A stretch of 64,000 bases of DNA. Source: Pteria penguin. Taxonomy: Eukaryota > Mollusca > Bivalvia > Pterioida > Pteriidae. The stretch lies in contig CM068592.1 of assembly GCA_035048485.1 (NCBI GenBank), forward strand, positions 38,335,501 to 38,399,500. Direction: 5' to 3'. Each line of letters starts with the position of its first letter. Within the stretch, counting starts at the first letter, position 1. The notes beneath the pieces were generated by a model, which had not been told where the DNA came from, ran no database searches, and saw nothing but the letters and a program-made list of their open reading frames with translations. The position numbers were made by a program, and so were the translations under genes. Below are positions 24,362 through 36,018 of this stretch, piece by piece.

Positions 24362-25375
24362 GTATAGGTACCGACATGTGTGCCCTATAACTAGTCATAG
24401 GTAAAGACATGTGTGCCCTATGACTAGTTATTGGTACCGCCATCCGTGCCCTATGATTAGTTATAGGTACCGACATGTATGCCCTATGACTAATTATAGA
24501 AACCGACATGTGTGTCCTATGAGTAGTCATAGGTACCGACATGTGTGCCCTATGACTAACTGAAGGTGCCCACATGTGTGCCCTATGACTAGTTCAAGGT
24601 ACCGACATGTATGCACTATGACTAGTTATAGGTACCGACATGTATGCACTATGACTAGTTATAGGTACCGACATGTATGCCATATGATTAGTTATTGGTA
24701 CCGACATGTATGCCAATGACTAGTCATAAGTACCGACATGTATTCAATATGACTAGTTATTGGTACCGACATGCATATCCTATGATTAGTAATAGGTTCC
24801 GACATGTATGCCCTATGACTGGGTATAGATACCGACATGTATGCCTTATAACTAGTTATAGGTACCGCCATGTGTGCACTAGGTACCGACATGTATGTCA
24901 TATGACTAGTTATAGGTATCGACATATGTGGCAGTGCCCTGTGACTAGTTATAGGTACTGACATGTATGACCTATGACTAATTAAAGGTACCGACATGCA
25001 TGCCCTATGACTAATTATAGGTACCGAAATGTGTGCCCTATGACTGGTTATAGGTACCGACTTGTATGCCCTAAAACTGGTTATAGGTACCGACATGTGT
25101 GCCCTATGACTAATTATAGGTACCGGCATGTATGCCCTATAACTAGCCATAGGTACCGACATGTGTACCTTTTGACTAGTTATAGCTACCGACATGTATG
25201 CCTTATGTCCAGTTATAGGTACCGACATGTGTGCCCTATGACTAGTTATAGTTGCCGACATGTATGCCCCATAACTCATTTTAGGCACCGACATGTGTGC
25301 CCTATAACTAATTATAGGTACCGCCATGTGTGCCCTTTGACTAGTTATAGGTACCGCCATGTGTGCCCTATGACA
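24362..25375. repeat. 33-bp minisatellite (about 31 units)
   Basis: The unit is TATAGGTACCGACATGTGTG followed by CCCTATGACTAGT. It contains the palindromes GGTACC and ACTAGT. As 33 is a multiple of 3, both strands carry spurious 11-residue repeat frames. Confidence 0.96.
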
Positions 25376-25960
25376 GTTGATGATGCCTTGAAATTTTGAG
25401 GCGAAAAAAGGGAGGAGGAGGGGTCACTGAACTGCATACTACAATCGTCAAAACAGTACTTAATTTGGGTTTGCCATGTTAACGAAATCGATCCCGAGCA
25501 AAACAAAAATGATTGAACTATTAACACAGTAATTTAGCTGCAGATCAAGAAGTAGACATATAAGTAGTGGCTAATGTATACTTACATTCTTTTCAAGTTA
25601 ATGATCTATGACCTTGACCTTTAGGGTATGACCTTGAAGATACATAACCAAATAGCAAAGATAATGTGTAACACTGGGGTAAGTATTCTGCTTTATATCA
25701 AAATCCATGAAACGATTTAAAACGTGGACTTGAACGGACAGACGGAAGGACTCGGGTACAGATGGACAAAGCAGCAATGGAAATTTTTTTCATTTAGCAT
25801 AAGAAGCCGGCGAAGCTTATCCGGTAAGATGCTTGGCTTGGAAATGTGTTCATCCGACTGAAGCCAGTGAAGGACTTCAATGAACGAGTTAATTATAAAA
25901 TCAGTTTAAAACCCAGTTTACAATCTTGATTGTCTTTCATCGTATCGGCATACATACAGG
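25376..25960. other. Non-coding with probable interspersed-repeat remnants
   Basis: ATGACCTTGACCTTTAGG and ACGGACAGACGGAAGGACTC recall the core and flank of the Helitron-like family at 30629-36018, but the match is partial. No gene is seen. Confidence 0.4.
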
Positions 25961-26075
25961 ATCTGAAATGAATTTTCATTTTATACGGTATTTATGAAAC
26001 TCGTTGTGTGTTTTATATCCAAACAAACAACTCGTTTCATAAATACCGTATGAAATGCAAATTCATTTCAGATTC
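25960..26075. mobile_element. Fold-back (MITE-like) element
   Basis: Arms of about 50 bp at 25960-26010 and 26023-26075 are inverted repeats. The outer part is GATCTGAAATGAATTTTCAT with its complement, then TACGGTATTTATGAAAC with its complement, at about 90% pairing. The loop is short. There is no coding sequence. Confidence 0.85.
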
Positions 26076-26979
26076 TTTTTATCACATGTTTACACTCAGT
26101 TTAAATGTGTTTATTTCATGAAACACCGCCTTGACACAATTCTTATCTACTTTAGTCTTAAAATTAATTTATGACAGCGATATTTCACTACATAAACAGC
26201 AGAACATGTGATAAATCAATTTAACAACCATATAATGAGACATTACAAAGAGTGTTTTAAAGCATCTGAAACCAAGCGATGACATAGTATTCAAATGAAA
26301 TGTTTAATTGGTCTATGGAAAAGATCGACTAATGACCATGTGTAATCATCTCTACAATAAAATATAAAAAAACAAAACAAAACAAAACATGTTATATGAA
26401 AAGGCTGTACTAATACTGAGAAATGTAGAGGGACATACAAAAGTGGAGAATTCACACTCGTTTAACATTTCTGTGTAAAGATAACCGTATTGGTCTGGTC
26501 ATCTAACATCTTCAATCTGTAGTTTGTGGTATCCAATCATCGTTTCGTAAAAAGATTACAATACTTTAGTTTAAATGGGAATGTGAGCTAGTTTTGAAAA
26601 TTCGAAATATTCATTTAAAGGACTGTAAAATTCTAATTTTCCAGTGTTGATCATTTTGATTCTATCAAGTTCACCAAGTATTCCCTTTTCATAAAATGAC
26701 TTTATTTCTTTTGAAATTGACCATTTTAGTATTAATTCTATTCACAGTAAAGATGTTGGCTAAATTATTGTGTGCGTGTTTTGCAATGAAATCCTAGTTA
26801 AAACACAACTCAAGTTTTCATCTTCTAGTTTAGCTGCCAGTAACATATCATTTTTCACTGTTTTGTTCTTTTTTCACTCTGTTCAAAGCGACTAAAGTAT
26901 CTAACAACCAAGTCATATATTTTTAAACAATAAGGTCTATACTCAGCTTACACATAATAGCTAAGAGTGGTGTTTTGTT
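26076..26979. other. Non-coding, nothing recognised
   Basis: A short AAAACAAAAC run lies at 26368-26388. No gene or RNA was identified. Confidence 0.4.
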
Positions 26980-27050
26980 GTGAACACCTATGTAATGTTT
27001 TGTTGTGAACACCTATGTCATGTTTTGTTGTGAACACCTATGTCATGTTC
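26975..27050. repeat. 25-bp direct repeat, three copies
   Basis: GTTTTGTTGTGAACACCTAT followed by GTAAT or GTCAT occurs three times in a row. Confidence 0.9.
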
Positions 27051-28100
27051 TGAACTTCGTTAGTGAGTAGTTAGTTCAAATAGTTAGAATTAACTCTAAA
27101 ATCGTTAAACCAGATTTAAATATATAATGAATTACAATAGGTGCAACCACTGATTTATAAAGTTTTTATGAAAAAATAAGAATGACTTTACGGAGAAAAA
27201 CCTTCGTTATTATGATGAATCTGAGGTTGTGTATTGGAATTACTTACGATTTTGGAATATTATAATGCTGGATTTTTTCATATTTACCTCTAAGTTAAAT
27301 CCATAACAATACTTTTTTCATGATTAAGAAGTATTGTATCTCCTTTTGTGTTGTTGTTGTAATTAATATAATTAATCGACCTCTTAATATCTGGTTCTTT
27401 CTATAGTGGTTTAATTAGGGGGGGGGGGGGGGGGTGTTCGGATAAACACTATACTAAATAATGCTTTGGACATGAAGTAGATGATATCAACATGATGTAA
27501 ATCAGTATAATGAGGCTTGTAATGACCGGTAATCATGATAGGATTGCAGTATTTCCAAAACTCAATTGACCGCCTGACTGACTACCTGATTGCCTGAAGT
27601 TTCTGGTAAAAATTGTCTCGGTAATATAAAACTTTCACTTTTGTTTCATTGGAATATGAAGCTAGACCTTACAAATGTCCTGTAAAGGCTAGAAAGTATT
27701 GTACACACTGAGATTGGCAAAGAAATACCCATAATCATAACTATAGCATATAATTTAGCATTAAGTTAGTATACAGATTTCAACAAATACAGTTCCCGAA
27801 ACATATAACTTTATGGTATGCGTATACTTTGCACATTCAAGGGGTCCGAAACATCCCCCATTTAACTGTTCAGTGGATCCGCTTTTTATTACTTTTTTTT
27901 CGTATGTTTGATAGCCAGTTAATGAGACAGGCCTTAACCCATTTCCCACACAGTTTTTGGGTGTGCCTTTAGTTTAATATAGAATGAAAGGAAAAAGAGG
28001 AATTACTGGCTCAGTTATGTGGCAGAAGTCACCATGGAGTTATACAACGCATGAATATAAATAATATACTAGCACATATAACATATATTTGATTGTAGTG
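27051..28100. other. Non-coding with a G tract
   Basis: A G run of about 17 lies at 27418-27434. There is no terminal repeat like those of the G-tract MITEs around it. No gene is seen. Confidence 0.4.
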
Positions 28101-28375
28101 CAATTACGATACCGACTTAGGACGGTCATTTCATTTGACAAAAGCCAAACAAATGGTGTGGTTAACCGGTTTACGGGCCCACCTTCCCACTCACCGTAAC
28201 AGCAGAACAATCAAAGGAAGAACCAAATGTAATAAAGTAGTTCAGATGATACCGTGTTGTCACAGATAGATCCTGAAGTAAGCATTCACTTGAAAAAAAT
28301 TCTGAAATTTTCTAATTTAGTTTTATGGTCAAGATGTCCATGTGAACGATTTAGGCCCACTTGGGCCTCCTGTTA
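28101..28375 (+). mobile_element. End of an unclassified interspersed repeat
   Basis: The segment ends GTGAACGATTTAGGCCCAC, then TTGGGCCTCCTGTT. The hairpin AGGCCCA/TGGGCCT next to CTCCTGTT resembles the terminus of a repeat common in molluscan genomes (recollection, not a search). The left limit is uncertain. Confidence 0.4.
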
Positions 28376-28557
28376 TTTTCAGTATACACATTCCTGTTTA
28401 TACATAATGTTAAAACGTTATTTTCCGTTTTAAATTTCATTTGTAACAATCCCATTTCCTTTTGATTCTCTAACTATCGTAAGAAATACGAGAAGCCAAT
28501 GGGTCACATCGCTGGTATTAGCTTAATTTGTTATAATGAGCATGAAATGTTATAAAC

Positions 28558-28718
28558 CAGTGGCGGATTTAGAAGGGGGCGGGGGGCCGCCCACACCCCC
28601 CCCCCCACCCTCCCCCTTTCGCCACATATTCATAAATAAAAATTCAGAACTGGCACCAAAAATGGATGAGTAGTTTGGTTAATACACATGTGCCCCCTCC
28701 CCTTTTCGGAAATCCTGT
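28558..28718. mobile_element. G-tract MITE, copy 4
   Basis: The left end CAGTGGCGGATTTAGAAGG is intact and followed by G- and C-rich tracts. The body AATACACATGTGCCCCCTCC matches the complement of copy 1. The right end is truncated after TTTTCGGAAATCCTG. Confidence 0.85.
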
Positions 28719-30144
28719 GTATAGTTAGCAGATCTAAATTCCCTAAGATTGAAGTCAGTGACAGAGATAACAAGAAACACCCAAATTCCACAAATTTATG
28801 TGTGTAGTTAACTTCCTTTTCACAACGAGTCACATTGTTGAAAGTAAGCAAAGGCCATTGAAAGTTGTAATGTGACGCATTTTCACAGACAGTATATAGT
28901 AATTTCTTTTTTCTCTCTGAAATTTTGCATACATCTTAAACAAGAGGTCTAAGTGTGGCCTTATATTACTCGAATGAACACGGTTCTGCATTTATAAAGT
29001 ACTAATTGTTTGAGACACTTGTCATGTTTTAAATTTTAATGGAAAAAAATACAGAAATTATTTATGATTCAACTTAACAATTTGTCAAGTTAGGGGGTGA
29101 ACCCCTCCCAGCAAGATTTTCTCAAAATTAAGGTAGATTACCTTTAGTAAACTGTTAAAATTCTAATTAACGAAGGGCTAACCTACACTTTGATATATTG
29201 TTTGTCTAAAGCTCAGAGATAGAAAGTTATCTAAATCTTGCTGGAGGTTTGGTAATATAAAATGGGACCCTATGGGAAAAGAAATGCTTTGACCATAAAA
29301 GTCAACATGCCGAAATTTGTGATATTGAGTGTATCTGTTGTTACGACCATATTAATTGCTGTTTTATACATGTAGCATTTGTGTCGCGATATATATTGTG
29401 TTACAATATACACCACGGACATATCTAAATAATCCAAGATATTTTACATTGGATGGGACTGCTCATGGCCGTGCGCTTGAGTGAAAATGCCAATTAACCG
29501 GAAACATTTAGAGATCCTTGTGTACCCGAGCTCATTGACCCACTAGGTCTTTTGTAAAGTCTTCCTGCCCCCCCCCCCTTTCTAAAAATCAAATGGTTGC
29601 TCCCTTACATCCTGTACACAAAATCCCGATATGGGCGACATTCGTAGAGAGCAACATAAAATACATAAACACACACAATCAACCAACCCCACTTGATCTT
29701 TATTTGAAGACAAATTGCGAATTTTCGAATACAGCAGTGTATGTGGCAAAACTTTCATTGAAGTAAGTTAAAAACACGACGATGTTGGTGTAATATACAG
29801 TCCCATTGTGTCAACATCGGAAGAAAAGGAAAAGAAAATAAGGAGTGATTTCAAGTAAAAAACCATAATAATAACAAAAGGCAAGAGTCCCACGGGGTTT
29901 GACTTCCTATGTATACTTAAAGTTGCCCTGCATACTCACGTGTGTTTTGACAGTCATCTAACATGATCACTTTTCCCTCTCAGGATATCCGGTAACGAGA
30001 AGAATGTCCCACATCTTATGACGCCGTACGCTGTTAAATCTATACCCGACTTCTTTGTCCACTTTGACTATGTACTTGATATTTCTCAAAGGAAATGATG
30101 TCACACGAGGAAGCACTTGTACTTTATATCTTATTATGATAATG
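28719..30144. other. Non-coding, nothing recognised
   Basis: A small hairpin AGGGGGTGAACCCCT lies at about 29092 and a C tract at about 29570. No gene, RNA or array is seen. Confidence 0.4.
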
Positions 30145-30628
30145 TTTTCTTCCTCTTCTACCAGTGAACATGTGTCGGTAATATTTTATGTGGTAGTGGT
30201 ATTCCTTGGTCTACCAGTGAACATGTGTCGGTAGTATTTAATGTGGTAGTGCATGCGCGGATCCAGAAATTTTTGTCAGGGGGGGGGGGGGGGGTCCAAC
30301 CCCAAAAATGCCCAAATATTACCTTTTTTGGGTAAATTTTTCGGATTCCGGGGGGGGGGGGGGGTCAAGACCCCCCTCTGTATCCGCGCATGTAGTGGTA
30401 TTCCTTTGTCTACCAGTGAACATGTGTCGGTAATATTTTATGTGGTAGTGGTATTTCTTTGTCTACTAGTGAACATGTGTCGGTAATATTTTATGTGATA
30501 GTGGTATTCCTTTGTCTACTAGTGAACATGTGTCGGTAATATTGTATGGGGTAGTGGTATTTCTTTGTCTACTAGTGAACATGTGTCGGTAATATTATAT
30601 GGGGTAGTGATATTCCTTCATCTACTGG
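30145..30628. repeat. 53-bp minisatellite, left part
   Basis: The unit is about 53 bp, with GTGAACATGTGTCGGTAATA and TTTTATGTGGTAGTGGTATT then CCTTTGTCTAC. The same array resumes at 32293-32400, so the Helitron-like element between them was inserted into it. A MITE at 30252-30392 is also inserted. Confidence 0.9.
30252..30392. mobile_element. G-tract MITE, copy 5 (related subfamily)
   Basis: Terminal inverted repeats are CATGCGCGGATCCAG at 30252 and CTGTATCCGCGCATG ending at 30392. Inside are two G runs of about 16 and 15. The host repeat shows TAGTG on both sides (30247-30251 and 30393-30397), consistent with a 5-bp target duplication. The ends differ from copies 1-4 (CAGTGGCGG), so it is a sister subfamily. 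Confidence 0.85.
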
Positions 30629-32292
30629 TTATAGCAGTTCTAATGGGACACCCCCTCCCCCCGTGGCAACTAAGTTTTAACATGCAGTAATTCATCCCAA
30701 GATACATTGTTTGATTGATTGATTGATTGAATATTGTTTTACGTCACTCCACGATTATTCCATGTATATGGTGACGGCATCTGATGCATTGCATACAAAT
30801 TCTGACCTTTGCAACGGACCCGCCCGAAGCAGTGAGGGATCTTTTACGTGCCACGCCTACCGTGACACGGGACCTCGGTTTATACTGTCTCATTCGAAAG
30901 ACAGAACACCGGTGCGCCCATGGCGGGAGTCGAACACGGGACCTCTCGATCACGAGCCGAGCACCTTATCCACAGAGCCACGCCGGCTTCCCAAGATACA
31001 TCACTGGTATAAGTGTAATGGATGTCCCATTTAAAAGTACATTTTGGGATATAATCAATGAAAACAATCTGGTTTGTGCTCAATCTGACCTTGACCTTGT
31101 ACATATGACCTTGATTCAAGGTCATTACACATCCTTGGGTCTTGGATAACAATTGTGTAAAATACAGTCTTCTAGCACCATAACAGGAAGAAGTAATGGC
31201 CCAGACAAGAATTCTGGCTATGTGTGCACTGTGACATCGGCATTGTAGATATCACACCCTAAGGTCATGGACAATAACTGTGTAAAATATTATCTCCCTT
31301 TAAATGATAAGGAAGAATTTCCGACTTGGACAAGATTTCTGGCTATGTATGCACTGTGACCTTGACCTTGTAGATATGACCATGGTTCAAAGTCATGACA
31401 CACCCTTGGGCCATGAACAACAATAGTGTAAAATTTGATCTCTCTCCAAAGTAAAAGGAACAAGTTATGGCCCGGACAAATTTCATGGACAGACAGATGG
31501 ACAGACACACAGACTGACATCGCGCTCCGTAAAATGTGATACACACCTTTGGATCATGGAAAACGATGGTGTAAAATATAATCAAGATACTACATAGCAG
31601 TAAGAAGCTATGACCCGTACAAGGATTTTGAAAATGCGTGCACTGTGACCTTGACCTTGGAGATATGATCTTGAGTTAAGGTCATAACACACCATGGGTC
31701 ATGAACTAAATTTATGTGAATTTTTATCCAGATTCAAGCTGGAAGTGACAAGTTCTGGCATGTACAAGAATTTCGGCCATGTGTGGACTGTGACCTTGAC
31801 ATGGAAGATATATATTTGGTGGAGGTCATGACACACCCTTGGACATGAACAACAATTTTGTGAAATTCGAGATCCAACATAACAGTAAGGAGTGATGGCC
31901 CGGACGAGAATTATGACAACTGTGCACTTTGATCTTGACCTTGGAGATACGATCTTGAGTCAAAGTTATGACACATCCTTGGGTCATGGACAACATTTAT
32001 GTGATATATTATCCAAATCCATCTTGGCGGTAAGAAGCTATGGTCCTGACAAGAACTTTGGCTATGTGTGCACTGTGCCCTTGACCTTGAAGATATGACC
32101 ATGGGTCAAGGTCATGACAAACCCTTGGGCCATGTACAACAATTGTGTGAAATATTTTCCAGATCTGACAAGGGGGTTAAAAGTTACGGCCCGGACAAAT
32201 GTGAACAGACTGACAGACGGACAGACTGACAGACATGGTGATTCCTATATACTTCCCAAACTTTTTTTGCGGAAGGGGGGGGGGAGGTATAA
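30629..32292 (-). mobile_element. Helitron-like non-autonomous element with tandem core, copy A
   Basis: On the minus strand the element starts TTATACCTCC with a degraded short palindrome, then TATATAGGAATCACC and a CTGTC-rich microsatellite. A core of about 140-bp tandem repeats follows, containing AAGGTCAAGGTCACAGTGCA-type sequence and CCCGGGCCATAAC-like segments. The 3' end matches copies B and C but ends ATAA instead of CTAG. It is inserted in the 53-bp minisatellite and carries a SINE near its 3' end. There is no coding capacity. The architecture (terminal palindrome, microsatellite, repeat core, 3' hairpin) resembles HINE/pearl-type Helitron relatives; the class is inference. Confidence 0.7.
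30708..30988 (-). mobile_element. tRNA-derived SINE inside element A
   Basis: This 281-bp minus-strand copy is flanked by a 13-bp target duplication TCCCAAGATACAT at 30695-30707 and 30989-31001. It has a TGATTGATTG tail at its left edge and a tRNA-like head at its right. It is close in sequence to the copies at 6133 and 20796. It is nested in the Helitron-like element, so it is younger. Confidence 0.93.
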
Positions 32293-32400
32293 ATGAACAT
32301 GTGTCGGTAATATTATATGTGGTAGGGGTATTCCTTCATCTACCAATGAACATGTGTCGGTAATATTATATAGGGTAGTTATATTCCTTCATCTACTCGC
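32293..32400. repeat. 53-bp minisatellite, right part
   Basis: Two further units with GAACATGTGTCGGTAATATT continue the array interrupted at 30628. Confidence 0.88.
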
Positions 32401-32542
32401 TTAAAATACTTCAGCAGAAAGTTACAAAATATGCTAGCAGTAATAATTAACATTTGAAAACACTTTTATTTTGCAATTTCATTTGAAAATTGAACTGTGT
32501 TATCATCGATTTATTACAAGTTTTCGGACTCACACCTCGTAA
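32401..32542. other. Short AT-rich spacer
   Basis: AT-rich sequence between the 53-bp array and Helitron-like copy B. Nothing is recognised. Confidence 0.5.
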
Positions 32543-34765
32543 TTATACCCCACGCAAACAAGGTTTGTGTATATAGGAGTCACCCTGTATGTCTGTCTGT
32601 CCGTCTATCCGTCTATCAGTCTGACCGTCTGTCAGTCTGTTCACATTTGTCCGGGCCATGACTTCTTACCCCCTTGTCAAATCTGGATAATATTTCACAC
32701 AATTGTTGTACATGACCCAAGTGTTTGTCATGACCTTAACCCAGGGCCATATCTTCAAGGTCAAGGACACAGTGCACACAGAGCAAATTTTTTTGTCCGG
32801 GCATTAACTTCTTATCCCTTTATCGGATTTGGATATTTCACACAATTGTTGTCCATGACCCAAAAGTGTGTCATAACCTTGACTCAAGGTCAGATCTTTA
32901 AGGTCAATGTCACAGTGCATACATAGTCAAAATCTTTGTTCGAGCCATAACGTCTTACTGCCGAGTTGGATTATTATCCAGGATAGTATATCACACAATT
33001 GTTGACCTTGACTCAAGATCATATTTCCAAAGTACATGTCACAGTACACACTTGGTCGAAATCCATGTCCAGACCATAAGTCTTTAATGCTATGTTGGAT
33101 CTGGAAAACATTTCACACAATTATTATACAAGAAACGAGAGTGTATCAAGACCTTAACCCATGGTCATATCTTCAAGGTCAAGATCACAGTGCACACATA
33201 GCAAAAAGTTTCGTCCGGGCATTAACTTCTTATCCCCTTATCAGATCTGGATAATATTTCACAAAATTGTTGTCCATGACCCAAGAGTGTGTAATGACCT
33301 TGATCCAAGGTCATATCTTCAAGGTCAAGGTCACAGTGCATACATAGCCAAAATCCTTGTCCGGGCCATAAACTCTTACTGCCAAGTTGGATTATTATCC
33401 AGGCTAATATTTCACACAATTGGTGTCCATGACCCAAGTGTGTATCATGACCTTGACTCAAGATCATATCTCCAAAGTCAATGTCACAGTACACAAAAAA
33501 CCTTGTCCGGGCCATAAGTCTTTACTGATTTGTTGGATCTGCATAACAATTCACGCCATTGTTAACGTTGTACATGACACAAATGTGTGTCATGACCTGG
33601 ACCTAAGGTAATATCATAAAGAACAAGGGCACAGTGCACATATAGCCAAAATTCTTGTCCGGGCCGAGATGGATTTGGATAATATATTACAGAATTGTTG
33701 TCCATGACCCAAGGATGTGTCATAACTTTGACTCAAGATCTCCAAGGTCAAGGTCAAAGTGCACAGTTGTCAAATTCTTGTCCGAGCCATCACTCCTTAC
33801 TGCTATGTTGGATCTAGATAACATTTCACACAATTTTTTGTTCATGTTCAAGGGTGTGCCATGACCTCCACCGAAGGTCATATCTTCAAGGTCAAGGTCA
33901 CAGTCTATACATAGTGTGCCTCCTTGTACATAACAGAACTTCTCATTTCCAGATTGGATCTGGATAATATTTCACATAAGTTTTGTTCATGGCCAAAGAA
34001 TGTGTTATAACCATCTAAGATAATATCTCTAAGGTCAAGGTCACAGTGCACGCTTTTTCAAAATCCTTGTACGGGCCATAGCTTCTTACTGCTATGTAGT
34101 ATCTTGATTATATTTCACACCATTGTTTTCCATGATCCAAAGGTATGTATCACATTTTAAGGAGCGCGATGTCAGTCTGTGTGTCTGTCCATCTGTCTGT
34201 CCATGAAACTTGTCCGGGCCATAACTTCTTCCTTTTACTTTGGAGGGAGATCAAATTTTACACAATTGTTGTTCATGGCCCAAGGGTGTGTCATGACTTT
34301 GAACCATGGTCATATCTACAAGTTCAAAGTCACAGTGCAAATATAGCCAGAATTCTTGTCCGAGTCGCATCTTCTTCCTTTTCATTCAGAGGGAGATAAT
34401 GTTTTACACAATTATGGTCCATGACCTTAGGGTGTGTTATTACCTTGAACCAAGGTGATATCTACAATGCCAATGTCACAGTGCACACATAGCCAGAACT
34501 CTTGGCTGGGCCATTACTTCTTCCTGTTATGGTGCTGGAAGACGATATTTTACAGAAAGATGTGTAATAACTTTGAATCAAGGTCATATTTACAAGGTGA
34601 AGGTCAGATCGCACACAAACCAGATTGTTTTCATTGATTATACCTCAAAATGTACTTTAAAGTGGGACACCCATTACACTTACACCAATGATGTATCTTG
34701 GGATGAATTATTGCATGTTTCAGCTTTGTTGCCACGGGGGTATTGTCCCGTTAAGACTGCTCTAG
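32543..34765 (+). mobile_element. Helitron-like non-autonomous element, copy B (about 2.2 kb)
   Basis: The copy starts TTATACCCCACGCAAAC after an A, with the near-palindrome GCAAAC...GTTTG, then TATATAGGAGTCACCCTGT and a run of CTGTC/CCGTC. The core consists of about 14 imperfect repeats of about 140 bp, each with CCGGGCCATAACTTCTTAC-like, TATTTCACACAATTGTTGT-like and TCAAGGTCAAGGTCACAGTG-like parts. The 3' end carries a stem CACGGG/CCCGT (34733-34738, 34747-34751) followed by 10 nt and CTAG at 34762-34765, with T after it. Canonical Helitrons end in a hairpin followed by CTRR and insert between A and T, which fits, but the 5' end is TT rather than TC. It lies head to head with copy A. Confidence 0.72.
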
Positions 34766-34775
34766 TTTCTAACAG

Positions 34776-35249
34776 AGTCGGTATGGCTCTGTGGATGAGA
34801 TGCTCGGTTTGTGGTCGTGTCGTCTCGGATTCGACTCCCATCGTGGTCACACCGGTGTCCTGTCTTTCAGATGAGAAAGTGTCACGGTAAGCGTTAAAGT
34901 TCTTTCATTGTTACGTTTGGGTCCGTTGTAAAGGTAAAAATTTCTTAACAATGCATCAGGCAGATGTCACCATATACGTGAAATAACCGTGATTTAGTGA
35001 TCTTTCATTACAGCCAATCAGAATTTGAGTTAGATATCCTTCGGTGTTATTTCGGTATCGTTCGTATACAAAATAACACCGAAAGATCTCTAACTCAAAT
35101 TCTGATTGGGTGTAATGAAAGGTCATCCTGAGATGACCTCGAAGAGGCAGTTGTAAGATCTTGTATACACAGAGGAACAAAATATATGTCGCGTTTGCAT
35201 AAGCTTGTGGAATAACGTAAAGTAATCAATCAATCAATCAATCAATCAT
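34776..35249 (+). mobile_element. tRNA-derived SINE interrupted by a fold-back element
   Basis: The head has GTATGGCTCTGTGGATGAGA and a B box GATTCGACTCCC. The body GTCTTTCAGATGAGA and GTCACCATATACGTGAAATA is diverged from the other copies. After GTGAAATAACC the expected tail is interrupted by about 200 bp containing an inverted repeat (34998-35125). The SINE resumes with GTGGAATAACGTAAAG and (AATC)n at about 35210. No clean target duplication is visible. It lies directly between Helitron-like copies B and C. Confidence 0.8.
34998..35125. mobile_element. Fold-back MITE nested in SINE
   Basis: Arms of about 55 bp are near-perfect inverted repeats: TGATCTTTCATTACAGCC at the left against the complement of GGGTGTAATGAAAGGTCA at the right, continuing through AATCAGAATTTGAGTTAGA. 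The centre is about GGTATCGTTCGTATAC. It disrupts the tail of the SINE, so it is the younger insertion. Confidence 0.85.
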
Positions 35250-35251
35250 AA

Positions 35252-36018
35252 TTATACTCCCCGCAAACAAAGTTTGTGGGTATGTAGGAATCACCCTGTC
35301 TGTCCGTCTGTCTACCAAACACTATTCGGGCCATAACTTCTCACCCTGTGCGCGGATTTAAATATTATTTCACTGAATTATTGCTTAGGTTCCAAGGGTG
35401 TTTCATGACTTGAACCAAGATAATAGGTCAAAAGTCAAGGTCATGATAGACACAATAAGTAAAACTTTGTCCAGGCAATAACTTCTTCCTGTGTGCACAG
35501 ATTTCAATAATATTTCACAGAATTGTTGTTTAGGATCCAAGGGTGTGTCATAATTTTAAAACTAGGTCATAGGTCAAAGGTCAAGGTCATACTAGACACA
35601 ATAAGTAAAACTTTTCCGGCCCATAACTTTTCACCCTGTGCACAGATTTCAATAATATTTTACAGAATTGTTGCTTAGGATCCAAGGTGTGTCATGACTT
35701 TGAACCAAGGTCATAGGTCAAAGGTCAAAGTCATAATAGACACAATAAGTAAAACTTTGTCCGGGCCATAACTTCTCACTCTGTGCACAGATTTCAATAA
35801 TATTTCACAGAATTGCTTAGGATCCAAGGATGTGTAATGACCTTGAACCAATGTCAAGGTCAGAATGCACACGAAACAGATTGCTTTCATTCATTATACC
35901 TCAAAATGTACAAGTGGGACATCCACTACGTTTATACCAGTGATATATCTTGGGATGAATTATTGCATGTTTTAACTTTGTTGCCACGGGGGTATTTGTC
36001 CCGTGAGGACAGCTCTAG
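35252..36018 (+). mobile_element. Helitron-like non-autonomous element, copy C (short)
   Basis: It starts TTATACTCCCCGCAAAC with the palindrome CCCCGCAAAC/GTTTGTGGG, then GTAGGAATCACCCTGTC. About four repeats of about 140 bp follow, with GGTCATAGGTCAAAGGTCAA. The 3' end is the best preserved of the three: hairpin CACGGG/CCCGTG (35985-35990, 36000-36005), 9 nt, CTAG at 36015-36018, followed by T. Confidence 0.75.

Noticed and set aside
24303..25399. Met/His-rich or Arg/Tyr-rich repeat proteins on opposite strands
   Set aside because: Artefact of the 33-bp minisatellite.
30723..31152. Coding frames of about 70-120 residues on both strands
   Set aside because: They lie in a SINE and in the repeat-core element; the translations are those of the repeats.
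31290..34637. Cys/His-rich frames with repeated VHDP-type motifs
   Set aside because: They are translations of the 140-bp repeat core in several frames and both strands, with no conserved length or start.
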